A stretch of DNA of 51,175 bases. Origin: Oerskovia douganii. GTDB lineage: Bacteria; Actinomycetota; Actinomycetes; Actinomycetales; Cellulomonadaceae. Position 1 is the stretch's first letter; each line of letters opens with the position of its first letter. The DNA lies in the NCBI RefSeq assembly GCF_015142735.1, contig NZ_JACSPN010000002.1:251503-302677 (forward strand), read 5' to 3'. Positions 35,153 to 45,065 of the stretch are shown one piece after another. Both the position numbers and the translations under genes were made by a program. Under the pieces are notes generated by a model. It made no database searches. It was not told where the DNA came from and was given only the letters and a program-made list of their open reading frames with translations.

Positions 35153-35563
35153 TCAGTCGAGCACGGCTGTCGCCTCGACCTCGACGAGGACATGAGGTTC
35201 GAACAGGGCCTCGACACCGATGAGCGAGGAGGGCGGCATGGGCTGCGGGATCTGGAGACGGGCGGCGACGGTCTCGATGCCGGCCAGGAGCTCGCCCATC
35301 CTGTCGGGCGTCCAGCGAGCGACGTAGAACGTGAGACGGACCACGTCGCGGAACGTGGCCCCTGCCGCCTCGAGCCCGTTCGCGGTGCTCACGAGCGCTT
35401 GCGCGACCTGCCCGGCGAGGTCGTCCGGGTCGACCGGTCGACCGTCGTGGCCGGCGGCGACCTGCCCGGCGACGTGCACCTGGCGGGTTCCGGTGCTGAT
35501 CGCGACGTGGTGATAGGGAGTGCCCGCCACCAGGGTGGCAGGGGAGAGGAGACTGACGGTCAT
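35153..35563 (-). CDS. RidA/YjgF-family protein
   Basis: A 136-residue member of the RidA (enamine/imine deaminase) superfamily. Visible: GTPYHHVAISTGTRQVHVAGQVAAG, DLAGQVAQALVSTANGLEAAGATFRDVVRLTFYV and IGVEALFEPHVLVEVEATAVL. Where canonical RidA has an Arg that binds the carboxylate, this protein has no clear IRxx motif at the end, so it may belong to an Rid subgroup of unknown activity. GAAGGA lies six bases before the ATG. It is divergent from an HxlR regulator that probably controls it. Confidence 0.85.
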   Translation of the reverse strand: MTVSLLSPATLVAGTPYHHVAISTGTRQVHVAGQVAAGHDGRPVDPDDLAGQVAQALVSTANGLEAAGATFRDVVRLTFYVARWTPDRMGELLAGIETVAARLQIPQPMPPSSLIGVEALFEPHVLVEVEATAVLD

Positions 35564-35629
35564 GGGTGGTCCTTCGTCGATGGTCGGGGTGGTACCCCAG
35601 TGATACGTGGTTGCCGAAGGACACTTCAA

Positions 35630-35644
35630 CGAGACTAGGTCTCG
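35630..35644. promoter_or_regulatory. candidate HxlR operator
   Basis: A perfect dyad with arms CGAGAC and GTCTCG around TAG ends on the first base of the HxlR GTG start codon. Binding there would block HxlR expression, suggesting autoregulation; the ridA-like gene starts 66 bases away on the other strand. Confidence 0.45.
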
Positions 35645-36045
35645 TGACAGAAACCTCTCGCCATGCCGGCGACCGTCTGGAGATCACTGTTTCGCACCGG
35701 GACCTGCTCGGCCAGGTGCTGGACAAGTGGTCGGTCCACGTCCTCGACGAGCTCTGCGAACGCCCTTCCCGCTTCAACGAGCTACGCCGCGCGATCCCCG
35801 CCGTCACGCAGAAGTCCCTCACGGCCACCCTGCGCCGGCTGGAGCGCAACGGGATCGTCGAGCGGGTCGTGGTCCGCTCGCGCCCGGTCGCCGTCGAGTA
35901 CCGCATCTCAGCGCTGGGCAAGTCGCTCCGGACACCGATCGACGCGCTTCTCGGGTGGGTCGCGACGTATGGCGAGGACGTCGAACGCGCCCGCGACCGG
36001 TTCGACGACGAGGCCGCGCACGAGCCGGAGGCACGCGGCGCGTAG
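35644..36045 (+). CDS. HxlR-family transcriptional regulator
   Basis: A 133-residue winged-helix regulator: LLGQVLDKWSVHVLDELCERPSRFNELRRAIPAVTQKSLTATLRRLERNGIVERVV is the complete HxlR domain. There is no cysteine pair of the redox-sensing type; a single Cys (ELCERP) is present near residue 43, at the place where thiol-sensing HxlR members have one. The GTG at 35644 is chosen because the HxlR domain begins shortly after it; the upstream frame would run back through the intergenic gap. Divergent from the Rid-family gene. Confidence 0.9.
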   Translation: MTETSRHAGDRLEITVSHRDLLGQVLDKWSVHVLDELCERPSRFNELRRAIPAVTQKSLTATLRRLERNGIVERVVVRSRPVAVEYRISALGKSLRTPIDALLGWVATYGEDVERARDRFDDEAAHEPEARGA

Positions 36046-36047
36046 GG

Positions 36048-37643
36048 TCAGCCGACCCTGCTCACCCGCTTCTCGGAGAGCTGGAGCAGCGCACCCCGGT
36101 AGCCGACCATGCCCACGTCCTGGGTGTCCGTGCCGGTCCACAGCACCTCGCCGGTCGCGAGGTCGTACCCGACGGACCGGGCGGACCCGTCGGCGGTGCG
36201 GGAGAGGACGACCATCTGGGCGCCGTCGGTGGCGGCCCCGAACGGGTAGACCGAGTCCTCGCCGGGCACGGTCCACAGCGTGCGGCCCGTCGCTGGGTCG
36301 ATCGCGGTCAGGCCGTTCGCGCCGTCGTCGACGACCATGGCGACGCTCGTGTGCACGTGCAGCGTGCTGCCGGACGTCGAGACCTGCCAGAGCTGCCTAC
36401 CGTCGGGGTGGAACGCCGCCAGGCCGCTCAGGGTGCCGACGACGACGATGTCCTCGCTCGTCCCGTCGGAGGCGGACGGCCGGAGGATCTGCCCGGTGAC
36501 CTCCCACAGTGCAGAGCCCGTGCGGTCGAGCACGACCGAGCGCATGGTCGAGGGATCGAACCGGCTCACGGTTCCCGGGGTCAACGGAAGGACCTCGTCG
36601 TCCCGGATGACGGGGTCGTCCAGACGGGTCCCGTCCGCGTCGAACGCCGCGTCGATCCCGCACCCGTCGACCGTGACGACCTGGCCCGTCGTCCGGGAGG
36701 TCACCTGGTCGAGCATGAGGGCGGCCTCGATCCCGTCGTCGAGCACCTGGCACTCCCAGGCCTGGGTCGGTGCGACGAACGGCACCCGGTTCTCCCAGAG
36801 CACGTCCCCCGAGAGCGCGTCCTCCAGCGTCACGACGACCTCTCGCCCTCCGGGCGCCTCGACGAAGGTGGCGTCCCCGTTCTCGTCGTAGAGCTCGAGA
36901 GGGCCGACCGGTGGACCGACGGGGCCGTCGCGGCGGACGTGGACGACCGTGCTGCCCGGCCCCACCGCGTACCCCGATGCCTCGTCGACCGCGCCGACCT
37001 CTCGGCTCCCCGTGACCTGCCCGTCCGCGCCCAGCACCGAGACCACCATGGCGTCCGGGGTACCGGACAGGCACAGCAGGGGCCCCTCGTCCGGGGTGAA
37101 GGCCGACCAGTAGACGTCTCGGCCGCAGAACGCCTGCGGCCCGACGGCCGTCTGCCACACCTCCTGACCGGTCAGGACGTCGACGGCGGCGACCGTCTCG
37201 CTCGTGCCGGCGGCGTCGCGGCGCAGGAGCATGCCCCCGAACGGCATCCAGACGTGGTCACCGGTGTCCAGGGACCACAGCTCGCGCGGGGGCCCGGTGA
37301 ACGGCAGCACGCCGCCCTTGCTCGCGACGAGCCGCGCCGCGGTGCGTCGCTCCTCGATCTTCCCGCCGATCGCGAGCCCGCCGACCACGAGGGCGAGGAC
37401 GGCGGCGCCGGCCGCCCACGGCGTCCAGCGGACCGTCCTCCTGCCCGACGGCGGGTCCCCCGCCCCGGGAGGTCCCTCGTCCTGCCCGTCGCGACCACGC
37501 TCGTCGTCGCCCCTGCTGGTCGGGGGTTCCCCGTCCCCAGCAGGTCCCGCCGGTCCCCCCGGCGTGACGGGCTCGTGGTCCAGGTCCTCGACGACCTCGA
37601 ACGGCACCGCCCGGGGGGCGGCGGACTGGCGGCGGCGCGGCAT
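36048..37643 (-). CDS. PQQ-like beta-propeller membrane protein
   Basis: A 531-residue single-pass protein: polar Pro/Gly/Asp-rich cytoplasmic region (1-72), one membrane helix (about 74-95, TPWAAGAAVLALVVGGLAIGG), then an extracytoplasmic domain of PQQ-like repeats (LWSLDTGDHVWMPF, AAVDVLTGQEVWQTAV, LSGDVLWENRVPF, LAAFHPDGRQLWQVS, LTAIDPATGRTLWTVPG, YDLATGEVLWTGT). No enzyme active site is evident; such propellers are often scaffolds. TAGGCT stands seven bases before the ATG. It lies just downstream of a WXG100 gene on the same strand, so a link with type VII secretion is possible but not shown. Confidence 0.82.
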   Translation of the reverse strand: MPRRRQSAAPRAVPFEVVEDLDHEPVTPGGPAGPAGDGEPPTSRGDDERGRDGQDEGPPGAGDPPSGRRTVRWTPWAAGAAVLALVVGGLAIGGKIEERRTAARLVASKGGVLPFTGPPRELWSLDTGDHVWMPFGGMLLRRDAAGTSETVAAVDVLTGQEVWQTAVGPQAFCGRDVYWSAFTPDEGPLLCLSGTPDAMVVSVLGADGQVTGSREVGAVDEASGYAVGPGSTVVHVRRDGPVGPPVGPLELYDENGDATFVEAPGGREVVVTLEDALSGDVLWENRVPFVAPTQAWECQVLDDGIEAALMLDQVTSRTTGQVVTVDGCGIDAAFDADGTRLDDPVIRDDEVLPLTPGTVSRFDPSTMRSVVLDRTGSALWEVTGQILRPSASDGTSEDIVVVGTLSGLAAFHPDGRQLWQVSTSGSTLHVHTSVAMVVDDGANGLTAIDPATGRTLWTVPGEDSVYPFGAATDGAQMVVLSRTADGSARSVGYDLATGEVLWTGTDTQDVGMVGYRGALLQLSEKRVSRVG

Positions 37644-37709
37644 GCAGGGGAGCCTAGCGACCCGCAGGGATCCGCACCCCCGGGGACCGGCTCGCGACGC
37701 CCGTGACCC

Positions 37710-38000
37710 TCAGCGCAGGAACAGCCGCGCGGCCTGGGCCTCGGCGTCGGCGTACGTCTGCGCCGCGGAGCCGAGCGCGGTCGTGATCGAGTCGAGCGCG
37801 GTCTCGACGTGCACCTGCGCGCCCTGCCACTCGACCATGACCCCGGCGAACGCCGTGGCGGCCCCGCCCTGCCAGCTCGCCTGGAGGTCCTGGAGGTTGC
37901 GCAGCATGGCGCCCACCTCGGCGCGGATGGCCGTCACGGACCCTCCGACCGCCGCGCTCGCCTGCGCGACCCGTGCGCTGTCGACCTCGTACCTGCTCAT
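37710..38000 (-). CDS. WXG100-family (ESAT-6-like) protein
   Basis: A 96-residue helical hairpin protein. The turn motif WQG follows QDLQAS near residue 43 (ASWQGGAATAFAGVMVEW), and the length is exactly that of the family. WXG100 proteins are exported by type VII secretion as dimers. No EccC ATPase or second WXG100 gene is in the window, so it is an orphan here. GAGAGAGG lies upstream of the ATG. The C-terminal YxxxD/E export signal is seen as YADAE. Confidence 0.9.
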   Translation of the reverse strand: MSRYEVDSARVAQASAAVGGSVTAIRAEVGAMLRNLQDLQASWQGGAATAFAGVMVEWQGAQVHVETALDSITTALGSAAQTYADAEAQAARLFLR

Positions 38001-38206
38001 GTCGTCCTGCCTCTCTCCGGTTCCGAGGGGCTCCGTCCGGGCCCCGCCCGGCGTGACGGTCGCGACCGGGTGGGCAGGACGCTAGGGGTGAGCGGCGCCG
38101 TCGGGCAGGGGCAGACACAGCACCTGTGCGCGCGGCCTCAGGGCGCGGGCCTGTGCACGGCTCGTCCCCGTGGCGAACCGGGACGCGCCGGCACGCGCCG
38201 GGCTGC
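38001..38206. other. intergenic, no gene seen
   Basis: The 206 bases between the HD-like gene and the WXG100 gene hold no supported reading frame; they must contain the WXG100 promoter. Nothing else recognised. Confidence 0.4.
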
Positions 38207-38944
38207 TCAGTGCGGCGACGGCGCGACGAGCGCCGGCGGGGCCGACGCCTCGAGCTTCTTCTGCTCCTTGCGCAGGCGCTGCAGCTCGGCGTCCAGGTTC
38301 TGCCGCGCGGGCTCCTCCCACGCGGCACCGAGAGGGCTCGAGAACAGCGAACGGCGGTCGAGCAGCTTGGTGATGATCGCGGTGCGCGCGCGCAGGTAGT
38401 CGGCGAGCGGGATGTGCGCGTACTCGTCGCGCACGTCCTTGAGGTACTCCTTGTACCGCTGGGGCTCGGCCGCGAGCATCGCGAGGTCCGCGTCGCACAG
38501 CACCGCGCAGTCGAAGTCCGCAGGGTCCGGCGCGTGGCGCACGAGCGCGTTGACGAGGAACGCGACACGGCGGCACGCCTTCTCCGGGACCCCCAGCGCG
38601 GACAGCTGCTCGAACGCGAGCGCCGCGCTCGCACTCTCGTCCTCGCCGCCCTTGTTGGCGTACGCGGCCTTGCGTGCCGCGTCGAAGATCGCGCCGTGGT
38701 ACCAGGCCGCGAGGCGGACCACGTCGGCGTCGTGCGTCTCCTCCGCGAGCTCGTCGACGCGTCCGAGCACGTCGGCGAGGTGGCGCAGGTTGTGGAAGTG
38801 CCGGTCCGGCTGGTTCCACCGTTCGAGGAGTCCCTCGCCCACGGCGCGGATCTCCTCGAGCGGGGCCGTCGCCCCGGCGCCCTTGCAGCTACGGGTCCAG
38901 GAGGTGAGCAACCACTGCGGTGCGTCAGAGGTGGTGACGCCCAT
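38207..38944 (-). CDS. HD-domain-like metal-dependent phosphohydrolase
   Basis: A 245-residue protein of the predicted HD phosphohydrolase family seen in many Actinobacteria. Candidate metal ligands: RHFHNLRHLADVL (about residue 48), RLAAWYHGAIFD (His-x-x-x-x-Asp, about 80), and CDADLAMLAAEP (Asp, about 150). The C-terminus has a short coiled coil (AELQRLRKEQKKLE). The substrate is unknown; nucleotides are typical for the superfamily. GAAGAAGG precedes the ATG. It lies alone between the WXG100 gene and the histidine kinase. Confidence 0.8.
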   Translation of the reverse strand: MGVTTSDAPQWLLTSWTRSCKGAGATAPLEEIRAVGEGLLERWNQPDRHFHNLRHLADVLGRVDELAEETHDADVVRLAAWYHGAIFDAARKAAYANKGGEDESASAALAFEQLSALGVPEKACRRVAFLVNALVRHAPDPADFDCAVLCDADLAMLAAEPQRYKEYLKDVRDEYAHIPLADYLRARTAIITKLLDRRSLFSSPLGAAWEEPARQNLDAELQRLRKEQKKLEASAPPALVAPSPH

Positions 38945-39006
38945 GAGATCAGCCTTCTTCGATGCGGGTACAGGGTGCGTCGACGAGCACGGATGCTCCT
39001 TCGAGC

Positions 39007-40820
39007 CTACGTCCGATCCGCCGACGACCCGCCATCGTAGCCCTGTGTCGGGAGTTCCACGTGAACCGTGAGGCCACCGCCCTGCGTGGGGGCCACGGAG
39101 ATGTGCCCGTGGTGCGCGCCGACGATCGCCGCGACGATCGCCATGCCCAGGCCGGAGCCCCCCGAGGCGCGGTTGCGGGACGAGTCCGCGCGGTAGAACC
39201 GCTCGAACACGTGGGCCGCCTGCTCGGGCGTGATGCCGGGTCCGTGGTCACGGACCTCGAGGACCGCGACGGGCGCGGGACCGCCGCCCTCCGGCGCCTG
39301 CACACCGAGCGCGATCTCGACCGGCGTCCCGTCGGGGGTGTGCTGCGAGACGTTGCCGATGAGGTTGGCGAGCACCTGCCGCAGGCGGTCCTCGTCACCG
39401 ATCACGGTGAGGTCCCTGGGCGCGTCGTCGGCCGCCCCGCCCAACCCCACGATCCGCACCTCGCGCGTCGGGTCGAGCGCGTGGAGGTCGCCCGCGGAGT
39501 CGCGTGCGAGCGCCGCCAGGTTCACGGGGTCGCGCCGGATCGGACGGCCCTCGTCGAGCCGGGCGAGCGCGAGCAGGTCGTTGACGAGCGTGCCCATGCG
39601 CGTCGCGGAGTCCTCGATGCGCCGCATGGTGTCGTCCATCTGCTCGGACGTCGTGAGGGCTCCCATCCGGTACAGCTCGCCGTAGCCGCGCACCGTCGCG
39701 AGCGGGGTGCGCAGCTCGTGGCTGGCGTCCGACACGAAGCGCCGCATCCGCGCCTCCGAGGCCTCCGAGGCCGCGAACGCCCGCTCGATGTGGTTGAGCA
39801 TGGTGTTGAGCGACTCCGCGAGCGAGCCGACCTCGGTGCTCGGCGGGGCGGGCCGCACGCGGCGTGTCAGGTCGCCACCGGCGATGTCCGCGGCGGCCTC
39901 CTCGATCTCGCGCAGCGGGCGCAGCGCACGCTTGACCGCGAGGTACGCGACCGCGCCACCGATCAGCGCGATCCCCAGGGCACTGACCGCGAGCGTCCTG
40001 CCGAGCACCTTGACGGTCTCGTGGATGCCGCTGAGCGGGAGCGCGACGAAGGCGGTCGAACCGTCGCCCTTGATGAGCGGCATGACCCGCCACTGCGTCG
40101 GGTCCGTCGGGACGATGAACCCGATCGACTTCGGGCCGACGGTGAACGGCTCGCCGACGATGCGCTGGACCTCCTCGGTCGACATCGCCGGGATGTCGGG
40201 CGCCCCGAAACGCTCGACGGTGTCCGTGTCGTACAGCGGGCTGCTCACGCCGGACGAGAGGCGGTAGACGATGTAGTAGTCGCTGGGCAGGGCGCCCTCG
40301 CCCTGGCTGAACTGGCTCAGAGGGTTGTTCGCGACGTTCTCCGAGGTCCGCTGGAGCTGCTGGTCGACCTGCCCCACGAGGTACTGCGCGACCACGGTCG
40401 TCGTCGCGAGAGCCGTGATGCCCAGGCCCGCGGCGAGCAGCAGCGCGATGATCGCGACGAGCCGCGCGCGCAGAGGCACCCGGGCGAACCAGCCCCAGTT
40501 CTCGGTGGGGACGGGCCTGCCGTAGGGCCGGGGCTCGTCGGGCGAGGGGACGGTCGGCGCGTCGTGCGCGGCAGGGCGGGGCCCACCGGCACCGCTCGGG
40601 CCGGCACCGCTCGGGTCGGCACCGCTGGGGCCGGCACCGCTCGGGCCGTCGCCGCGGCCCGACGGCGCGGCCCTGGTCCCAGGACGCGCCGCACCCTGGG
40701 TGCGGGGCGTCGAGGAGGGGCGTGACGTCGTCGGGCCGGGGGGCGGGGGGACCGGCGGCAGCGCGCCCGAGGAGCCCGGCGACCCGGGCGCGCTGCCGGG
40801 CGACGAGGACGGAGACGTGC

Positions 40821-40824
<4 letters not shown>
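39007..40824 (-). CDS. sensor histidine kinase (OmpR-system partner)
   Basis: A 605-residue two-pass kinase. The N-terminal 110 residues are a Pro/Ser/Gly-rich cytoplasmic tail with four PSGAG/PSGAD repeats, unusually long for the family. Membrane helices at about 123-145 and 280-300 flank an extracellular sensor domain. Then come HAMP (KRALRPLREIEEAAADI), the H-box SDASHELRTPLATV (His autophosphorylation, about residue 368), N-box LANLIGNVSQHTP, DHGPGI, FERFYR and GSGLGMAIV. All catalytic boxes are intact. The ATG overlaps the response regulator stop by four bases. The signal is unknown; the arrangement resembles mycobacterial TrcRS-like pairs. Confidence 0.93.
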
Positions 40825-41570
<746 letters not shown>

Positions 41571-41707
41571 GGTTCCAGTGTGCGACCGAACCCTGGGAGT
41601 CGCCTGGGCGGCAGCGGTGGGCCCGGGCCGTGGGTGGCGTGCCGGAGCATGGTGCCGCGGGCCGACCCGGTCCTGACACGAGGCCGTCGAGGCGGGAGGA
41701 TGCAGGC

Positions 41708-42907
41708 ATGCGGATCAGCGACGACCGGAGGAGGGCGCGCCTCGTCGCGCACCAGCTCGACCTCGGGGCGGGCGGTCCCGCCCCGGAGAGCACGGTCGAG
41801 GGCGTCGTCGACCGGCTCGTCGCCCTCCACGCGACCGACGCGCCCAGCGTCTACCTGTCCGTCCTCGCGCGCGTCCCCGGGCTGCGCATCGAGGACGTGC
41901 AGGCCGCGATGTACGACCGGCGCTCCCTGGTGCGCGTCCTCGCGATGCGCCGCACCCTGTTCGTCGTGCCCCGCGACCAGGTGCCGGTCGTCCACGCCGG
42001 GGCGAGCGCCGCCGTCGGGCGCCGGCTGCGGGCACGCCTCCTCAAGGAGCTCGCGACCCTCCCCACGGACCCTCCCGTGACCGACGCCGCGGCCTTCCTG
42101 GAGCACGCCGAGGAGCAGGTCCACGACGCGCTCGCGCAGCACGGCCCCCTCACGGGTGCGCAGCTGTCCGCGCAGGCGCCCGTGCTGCGGACCGCGTTCC
42201 TGCCCACCACGACCAGGTCCTGGGACGTGCGGCGCTCGCTGACCTCGCCGTTGCTGTCGCTGCTGTCGGCCGAGGGGCGGATCGTGCGGGGGGAGCCGAC
42301 CGGCGGGTGGTCCTCCAACCGCTTCCTGTGGCGGCCCGTCGAGGACTGGCTGCCCGGCGGGGTTCCCGCGCTGGACGAGGCCGAGGCCCGGGTGCGGCTC
42401 GCGCACGACTGGCTCGAGGCGTTCGGCCCCGCGACCGTCGCGGACCTCCAGTGGTGGACCGGGTGGAACCTGGGCCAGACCCGTGCCGCGCTCGCGGCGC
42501 TCGACGTACGCGAGGTCGAGCTCGACGGGCTCGGGGCAGGCGTCGCGCTGCGGTCCTCCGACCTGACGCCCGCCCCCGGGTCCACTGCCGGGCACGTCGC
42601 CCTGCTGCCCTCCCTCGACCCCACGGCCATGGGGTGGAAGCACCGCGACTGGTACCTGGGCCCGCACCGGGAGCACCTGTTCGACACGGCCGGGAACATC
42701 GGCGCGACCGTCTGGTGGGAGGGGCGCATCGTCGGCGCGTGGGCCGTGCGCCCCGACGGGACGCCCGCGGTGCGTCTCCTCGAGGACGTCGGGACCGACG
42801 GCGTGGCCGCCGTCGACGCCGAGGCCCGGCGGATCACCGGGCTCCTCGACGGCGGAGGCGTGACCGCGTCGTTCCCCACGCCGCTGTACCGCGAGCTGCG
42901 GGGCTGA
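41708..42907 (+). CDS. winged-helix DNA-binding protein (HTH_42, AlkZ-like)
   Basis: A 399-residue member of the HTH_42 family, which includes AlkZ and AlkX DNA glycosylases that unhook crosslinks. Supporting segments: DRLVALHATDAPSVYLSVLARVPGLR, MRRTLFVVPRDQVPVV, FGPATVADLQWWTGW, LLPSLDPTAMGWKHRDWYLG and a C-terminal GRIVGAW strand. AlkZ uses a QxQ catalytic motif that I cannot identify with certainty; this protein has HAT at the corresponding early helix, so activity is open. GGGAGG lies upstream of the ATG. Confidence 0.82.
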   Translation: MRISDDRRRARLVAHQLDLGAGGPAPESTVEGVVDRLVALHATDAPSVYLSVLARVPGLRIEDVQAAMYDRRSLVRVLAMRRTLFVVPRDQVPVVHAGASAAVGRRLRARLLKELATLPTDPPVTDAAAFLEHAEEQVHDALAQHGPLTGAQLSAQAPVLRTAFLPTTTRSWDVRRSLTSPLLSLLSAEGRIVRGEPTGGWSSNRFLWRPVEDWLPGGVPALDEAEARVRLAHDWLEAFGPATVADLQWWTGWNLGQTRAALAALDVREVELDGLGAGVALRSSDLTPAPGSTAGHVALLPSLDPTAMGWKHRDWYLGPHREHLFDTAGNIGATVWWEGRIVGAWAVRPDGTPAVRLLEDVGTDGVAAVDAEARRITGLLDGGGVTASFPTPLYRELRG

Positions 42908-42964
42908 TCCTGCCGGGCCCCGCCCGGCCCGCTCGCCTCGCCGCCCGGCCGCTGGTGGGACGCA

Positions 42965-43003
42965 GGAGGGCGGGGCGGCGCGACGTGCGCAGCCCCGCCC
43001 TCC
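42965..43003. terminator. bidirectional terminator
   Basis: A perfect 12-bp stem (42965-42976 with 42992-43003) with a 15-base loop lies between the convergent HTH_42 and NYN genes. Confidence 0.7.
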
Positions 43004-43029
43004 GGTGGGTCCGACGACCCGGGACGGAC

Positions 43030-43638
43030 TCAGAGGTAGCGCAGCGGGTCGAACTCCTCGAGCGGGATGATCCGGACGCGCGGCAGGACCGTCTGGAACG
43101 CGCCCACGTTGTCCTCCAGGTCGTAGAAGCTCAGGCCTCGCGACGCGAGCTCGGTGAACCGCGAGTTCACGAACTCGCGGAAGCACAGCAGCCCCACGCG
43201 GCGGTCGGTGTCGTCGAGGAGGTCCTCGACCTGCGGGATGAAGTCGCCGTCGTGGCTCGCGAGGAGCACGTCGCCCGGGCGGTCCTGGAGCGCGTCGAGC
43301 ATGCGCTGGATACCGATGTCGACGACCTTCTCGGTGCTCGACCCGGCCAGCGGGATGGGGCGGTAGCCCATCGCGAGCAGCGCCTGGACGAACGCCATGG
43401 GCATCTGCCCCGACGACGCGTTGAGGAAGAACAGGGGCGTGACGTCCTGGTTCCACAGGTTCGCCGCGAAGTCGACGATGCGGTCCCAGCGGGGACGCTC
43501 CTCGGGGTTCGGCCGGTGGCCCAGGACGCTCATGCCGAGCGTCGCGTCGATGTTCTCCCCGTCGACGATCAGGTAGGTGCGGCGCCTGGCCTCACCCTGC
43601 GTGCTGACGAGGCCGTTCGACGTGCTGGAGTCCGACAT
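43030..43638 (-). CDS. NYN-domain (LabA-like) protein
   Basis: A 202-residue protein of the PIN-like NYN nuclease family. The acidic active-site residues appear in YLIVDGENIDATL (Asp and Glu near residue 25), KVVDIGIQRMLD and LLASHDGDFIPQVE (two Asp near 130). The family is thought to act on RNA. The C-terminal 40 residues (REFVNSRFTELASRGLSFYDLEDNVGAF) follow LabA-like proteins. TAGGCT lies seven bases before the ATG, suggesting a nearly leaderless transcript. Confidence 0.88.
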   Translation of the reverse strand: MSDSSTSNGLVSTQGEARRRTYLIVDGENIDATLGMSVLGHRPNPEERPRWDRIVDFAANLWNQDVTPLFFLNASSGQMPMAFVQALLAMGYRPIPLAGSSTEKVVDIGIQRMLDALQDRPGDVLLASHDGDFIPQVEDLLDDTDRRVGLLCFREFVNSRFTELASRGLSFYDLEDNVGAFQTVLPRVRIIPLEEFDPLRYL

Positions 43639-43763
43639 GGGGTCCAGCCTATCCGCCGTGGCGGGGCGGGCGGTCCGGCGCGTGGTCGCGTCCCCGACAC
43701 GGATCGGGTCGAGGCGTGGGCACCGTTTGCACGTGAACCCCGGGTAACGAGTACCTTTCAGCG

Positions 43764-44522
43764 GTGAACCTCCAGCTTCTCGACCCGGTCCGGATCACGG
43801 TCGTCCAGAACTCCCCGGACGTCACCCTGGACACCTTCGCGGACCGGCTCGGTCCTGACGTCCGACTCGTGCGCCCGTTCGACGGCGAGGCCCTGCCGGA
43901 CGTGACCGACCTGGGTGACGGGCTCGTGGTCCTGGGCGGGCAGATGTCCGCCTACGCCGACGACGTCGCGCCCTGGCTCCCCGCTCTCCGCGACCTGCTG
44001 AGCGCGGCCGTGATCTCCGCGGTGCCGACGCTCGGGATCTGCCTGGGTGCGCAGCTCCTCGCGGTCGCGGGCGGTGGGCACGTGCAGGTCGCCGCCCCTC
44101 CGGGCCGTGAGGTCGGTCTGACGCGCGTGTTCTGGAAGTCGGGGGCGGAGGCGGACCCGGTCCTGGGCCCGCTGGCTCGCGCCGCGGCGGGGACGGGCAA
44201 GCGGGCCCGCTCGCTCACGGTCAGCATGCACGCCGACGCCGTCATCGACCTGCCGGAGGACGCCACCTGGCTGGGCATGTCCGACATGTACCCGTACCAG
44301 GCCTTCCGCCACGGTTCGGCCCTGGGGGTCCAGTTCCACCCCGAGTCGACGCTCGACACGATCCGCCGCTGGGCCGAGGACCACCCCGACGTGGACGCCG
44401 ACGCGGTCGTGGCCGAGGCCGCCCCCTTCGAGGACGAGGTCCTCGGGACGGGCCGCCTCCTCGCGGAGTCGTTCCTCGCCGTGGTGCACGACGACGTCGC
44501 TCACCGGGGCGTGCGGGCGTAG
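43764..44522 (+). CDS. class I glutamine amidotransferase-like protein
   Basis: A 252-residue GATase1-domain protein. The nucleophile elbow GICLGAQLLA (Cys about residue 94), and GVQFHPES (His and Glu about 190) give a complete catalytic triad. No synthetase domain is fused, so it is a stand-alone amidotransferase like the GMP-synthase-related group or gamma-glutamyl amine hydrolases; the physiological substrate is unknown. The GTG start is fixed by TACCTT exactly six bases upstream. Confidence 0.88.
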   Translation: MNLQLLDPVRITVVQNSPDVTLDTFADRLGPDVRLVRPFDGEALPDVTDLGDGLVVLGGQMSAYADDVAPWLPALRDLLSAAVISAVPTLGICLGAQLLAVAGGGHVQVAAPPGREVGLTRVFWKSGAEADPVLGPLARAAAGTGKRARSLTVSMHADAVIDLPEDATWLGMSDMYPYQAFRHGSALGVQFHPESTLDTIRRWAEDHPDVDADAVVAEAAPFEDEVLGTGRLLAESFLAVVHDDVAHRGVRA

Positions 44523-44702
44523 GTCCGGCGTCGGCGAGGCGGGCGGGCCCGGGGCACCAGACGGGTGCGTGCGCACGAGACGGGTGCGCGGGGCCGTGAC
44601 GGCAGGACCGGTCCGGTGCGGGACCGCCCGTCTCGTGGCTGGTGGGCCGCGTGCCCTGCGTGTCCGCGGTCGCCACGGGGCGGTCGGTGGCAGGGTGTCC
44701 GG
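44523..44702. promoter_or_regulatory. intergenic with inverted and direct repeats
   Basis: This 180-bp gap contains the word GAGACGGGTGCG and related segments (ACCAGACGGGTGCGTGCGCACGAG) and a GTGCGCAC dyad near 44570. CAGGGT six bases before the ATG of the next gene is a weak -10 candidate. No gene seen. Confidence 0.3.
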
Positions 44703-45002
44703 ATGATCCGACACACGGTCGCCTTCCGCCTGCGCCACCCCGCGGGGTCCGCCGCCGAGGCCGACTTCCTGTCCGACGCGCGCGTCCTGGCGCAGATCCC
44801 GGGCGTCGAGAGGTTCGAGCAGCTGCGCCAGACGAGCACCAAGAACGCGTTCACGTTCGGCTTCTCGATGGAGTTCGCCGACGCCGAGGCGTACGCGGCC
44901 TACGACGGGCACCCGGACCACCGGGCGTTCGTCGCGCAGCGGTGGGTGCCCGAGGTCGAGGACTTCCTCGAGATCGACTACGAGCCGCTCACCACCGGCT
45001 GA
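44703..45002 (+). CDS. Dabb-domain (stress-responsive alpha/beta barrel) protein
   Basis: A 99-residue protein with the dimeric alpha/beta-barrel pattern: MIRHTVAFRLRH, then IPGVERFEQLRQ, FTFGFSMEFADAEAYAAYDGHPDHRAFVAQRWVPEVEDFLEIDYEP. YxxHPxH is typical of the family (here YDGHPDH). Biochemical role varies; some members are cyclases or heme-binding, others unknown. The terminator at 45004 starts right at its stop. Confidence 0.88.
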   Translation: MIRHTVAFRLRHPAGSAAEADFLSDARVLAQIPGVERFEQLRQTSTKNAFTFGFSMEFADAEAYAAYDGHPDHRAFVAQRWVPEVEDFLEIDYEPLTTG

Positions 45003-45003
45003 C

Positions 45004-45047
45004 GCGTGCGCCGCAGGACCGGGGCGTCCCGGTCCTGCGGCGCACGC
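45004..45047. terminator. bidirectional terminator
   Basis: A perfect 20-bp stem (45004-45023 with 45028-45047) with tetraloop GCGT separates the convergent Dabb and pspA genes. Confidence 0.85.
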
Positions 45048-45065
45048 CGTCCCTGCGGGACGAGG

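Noticed and set aside
42965-43003. Operator or att site between the HTH_42 and NYN genes
   Set aside because: A perfect GC stem between convergent genes is better explained as a shared terminator.
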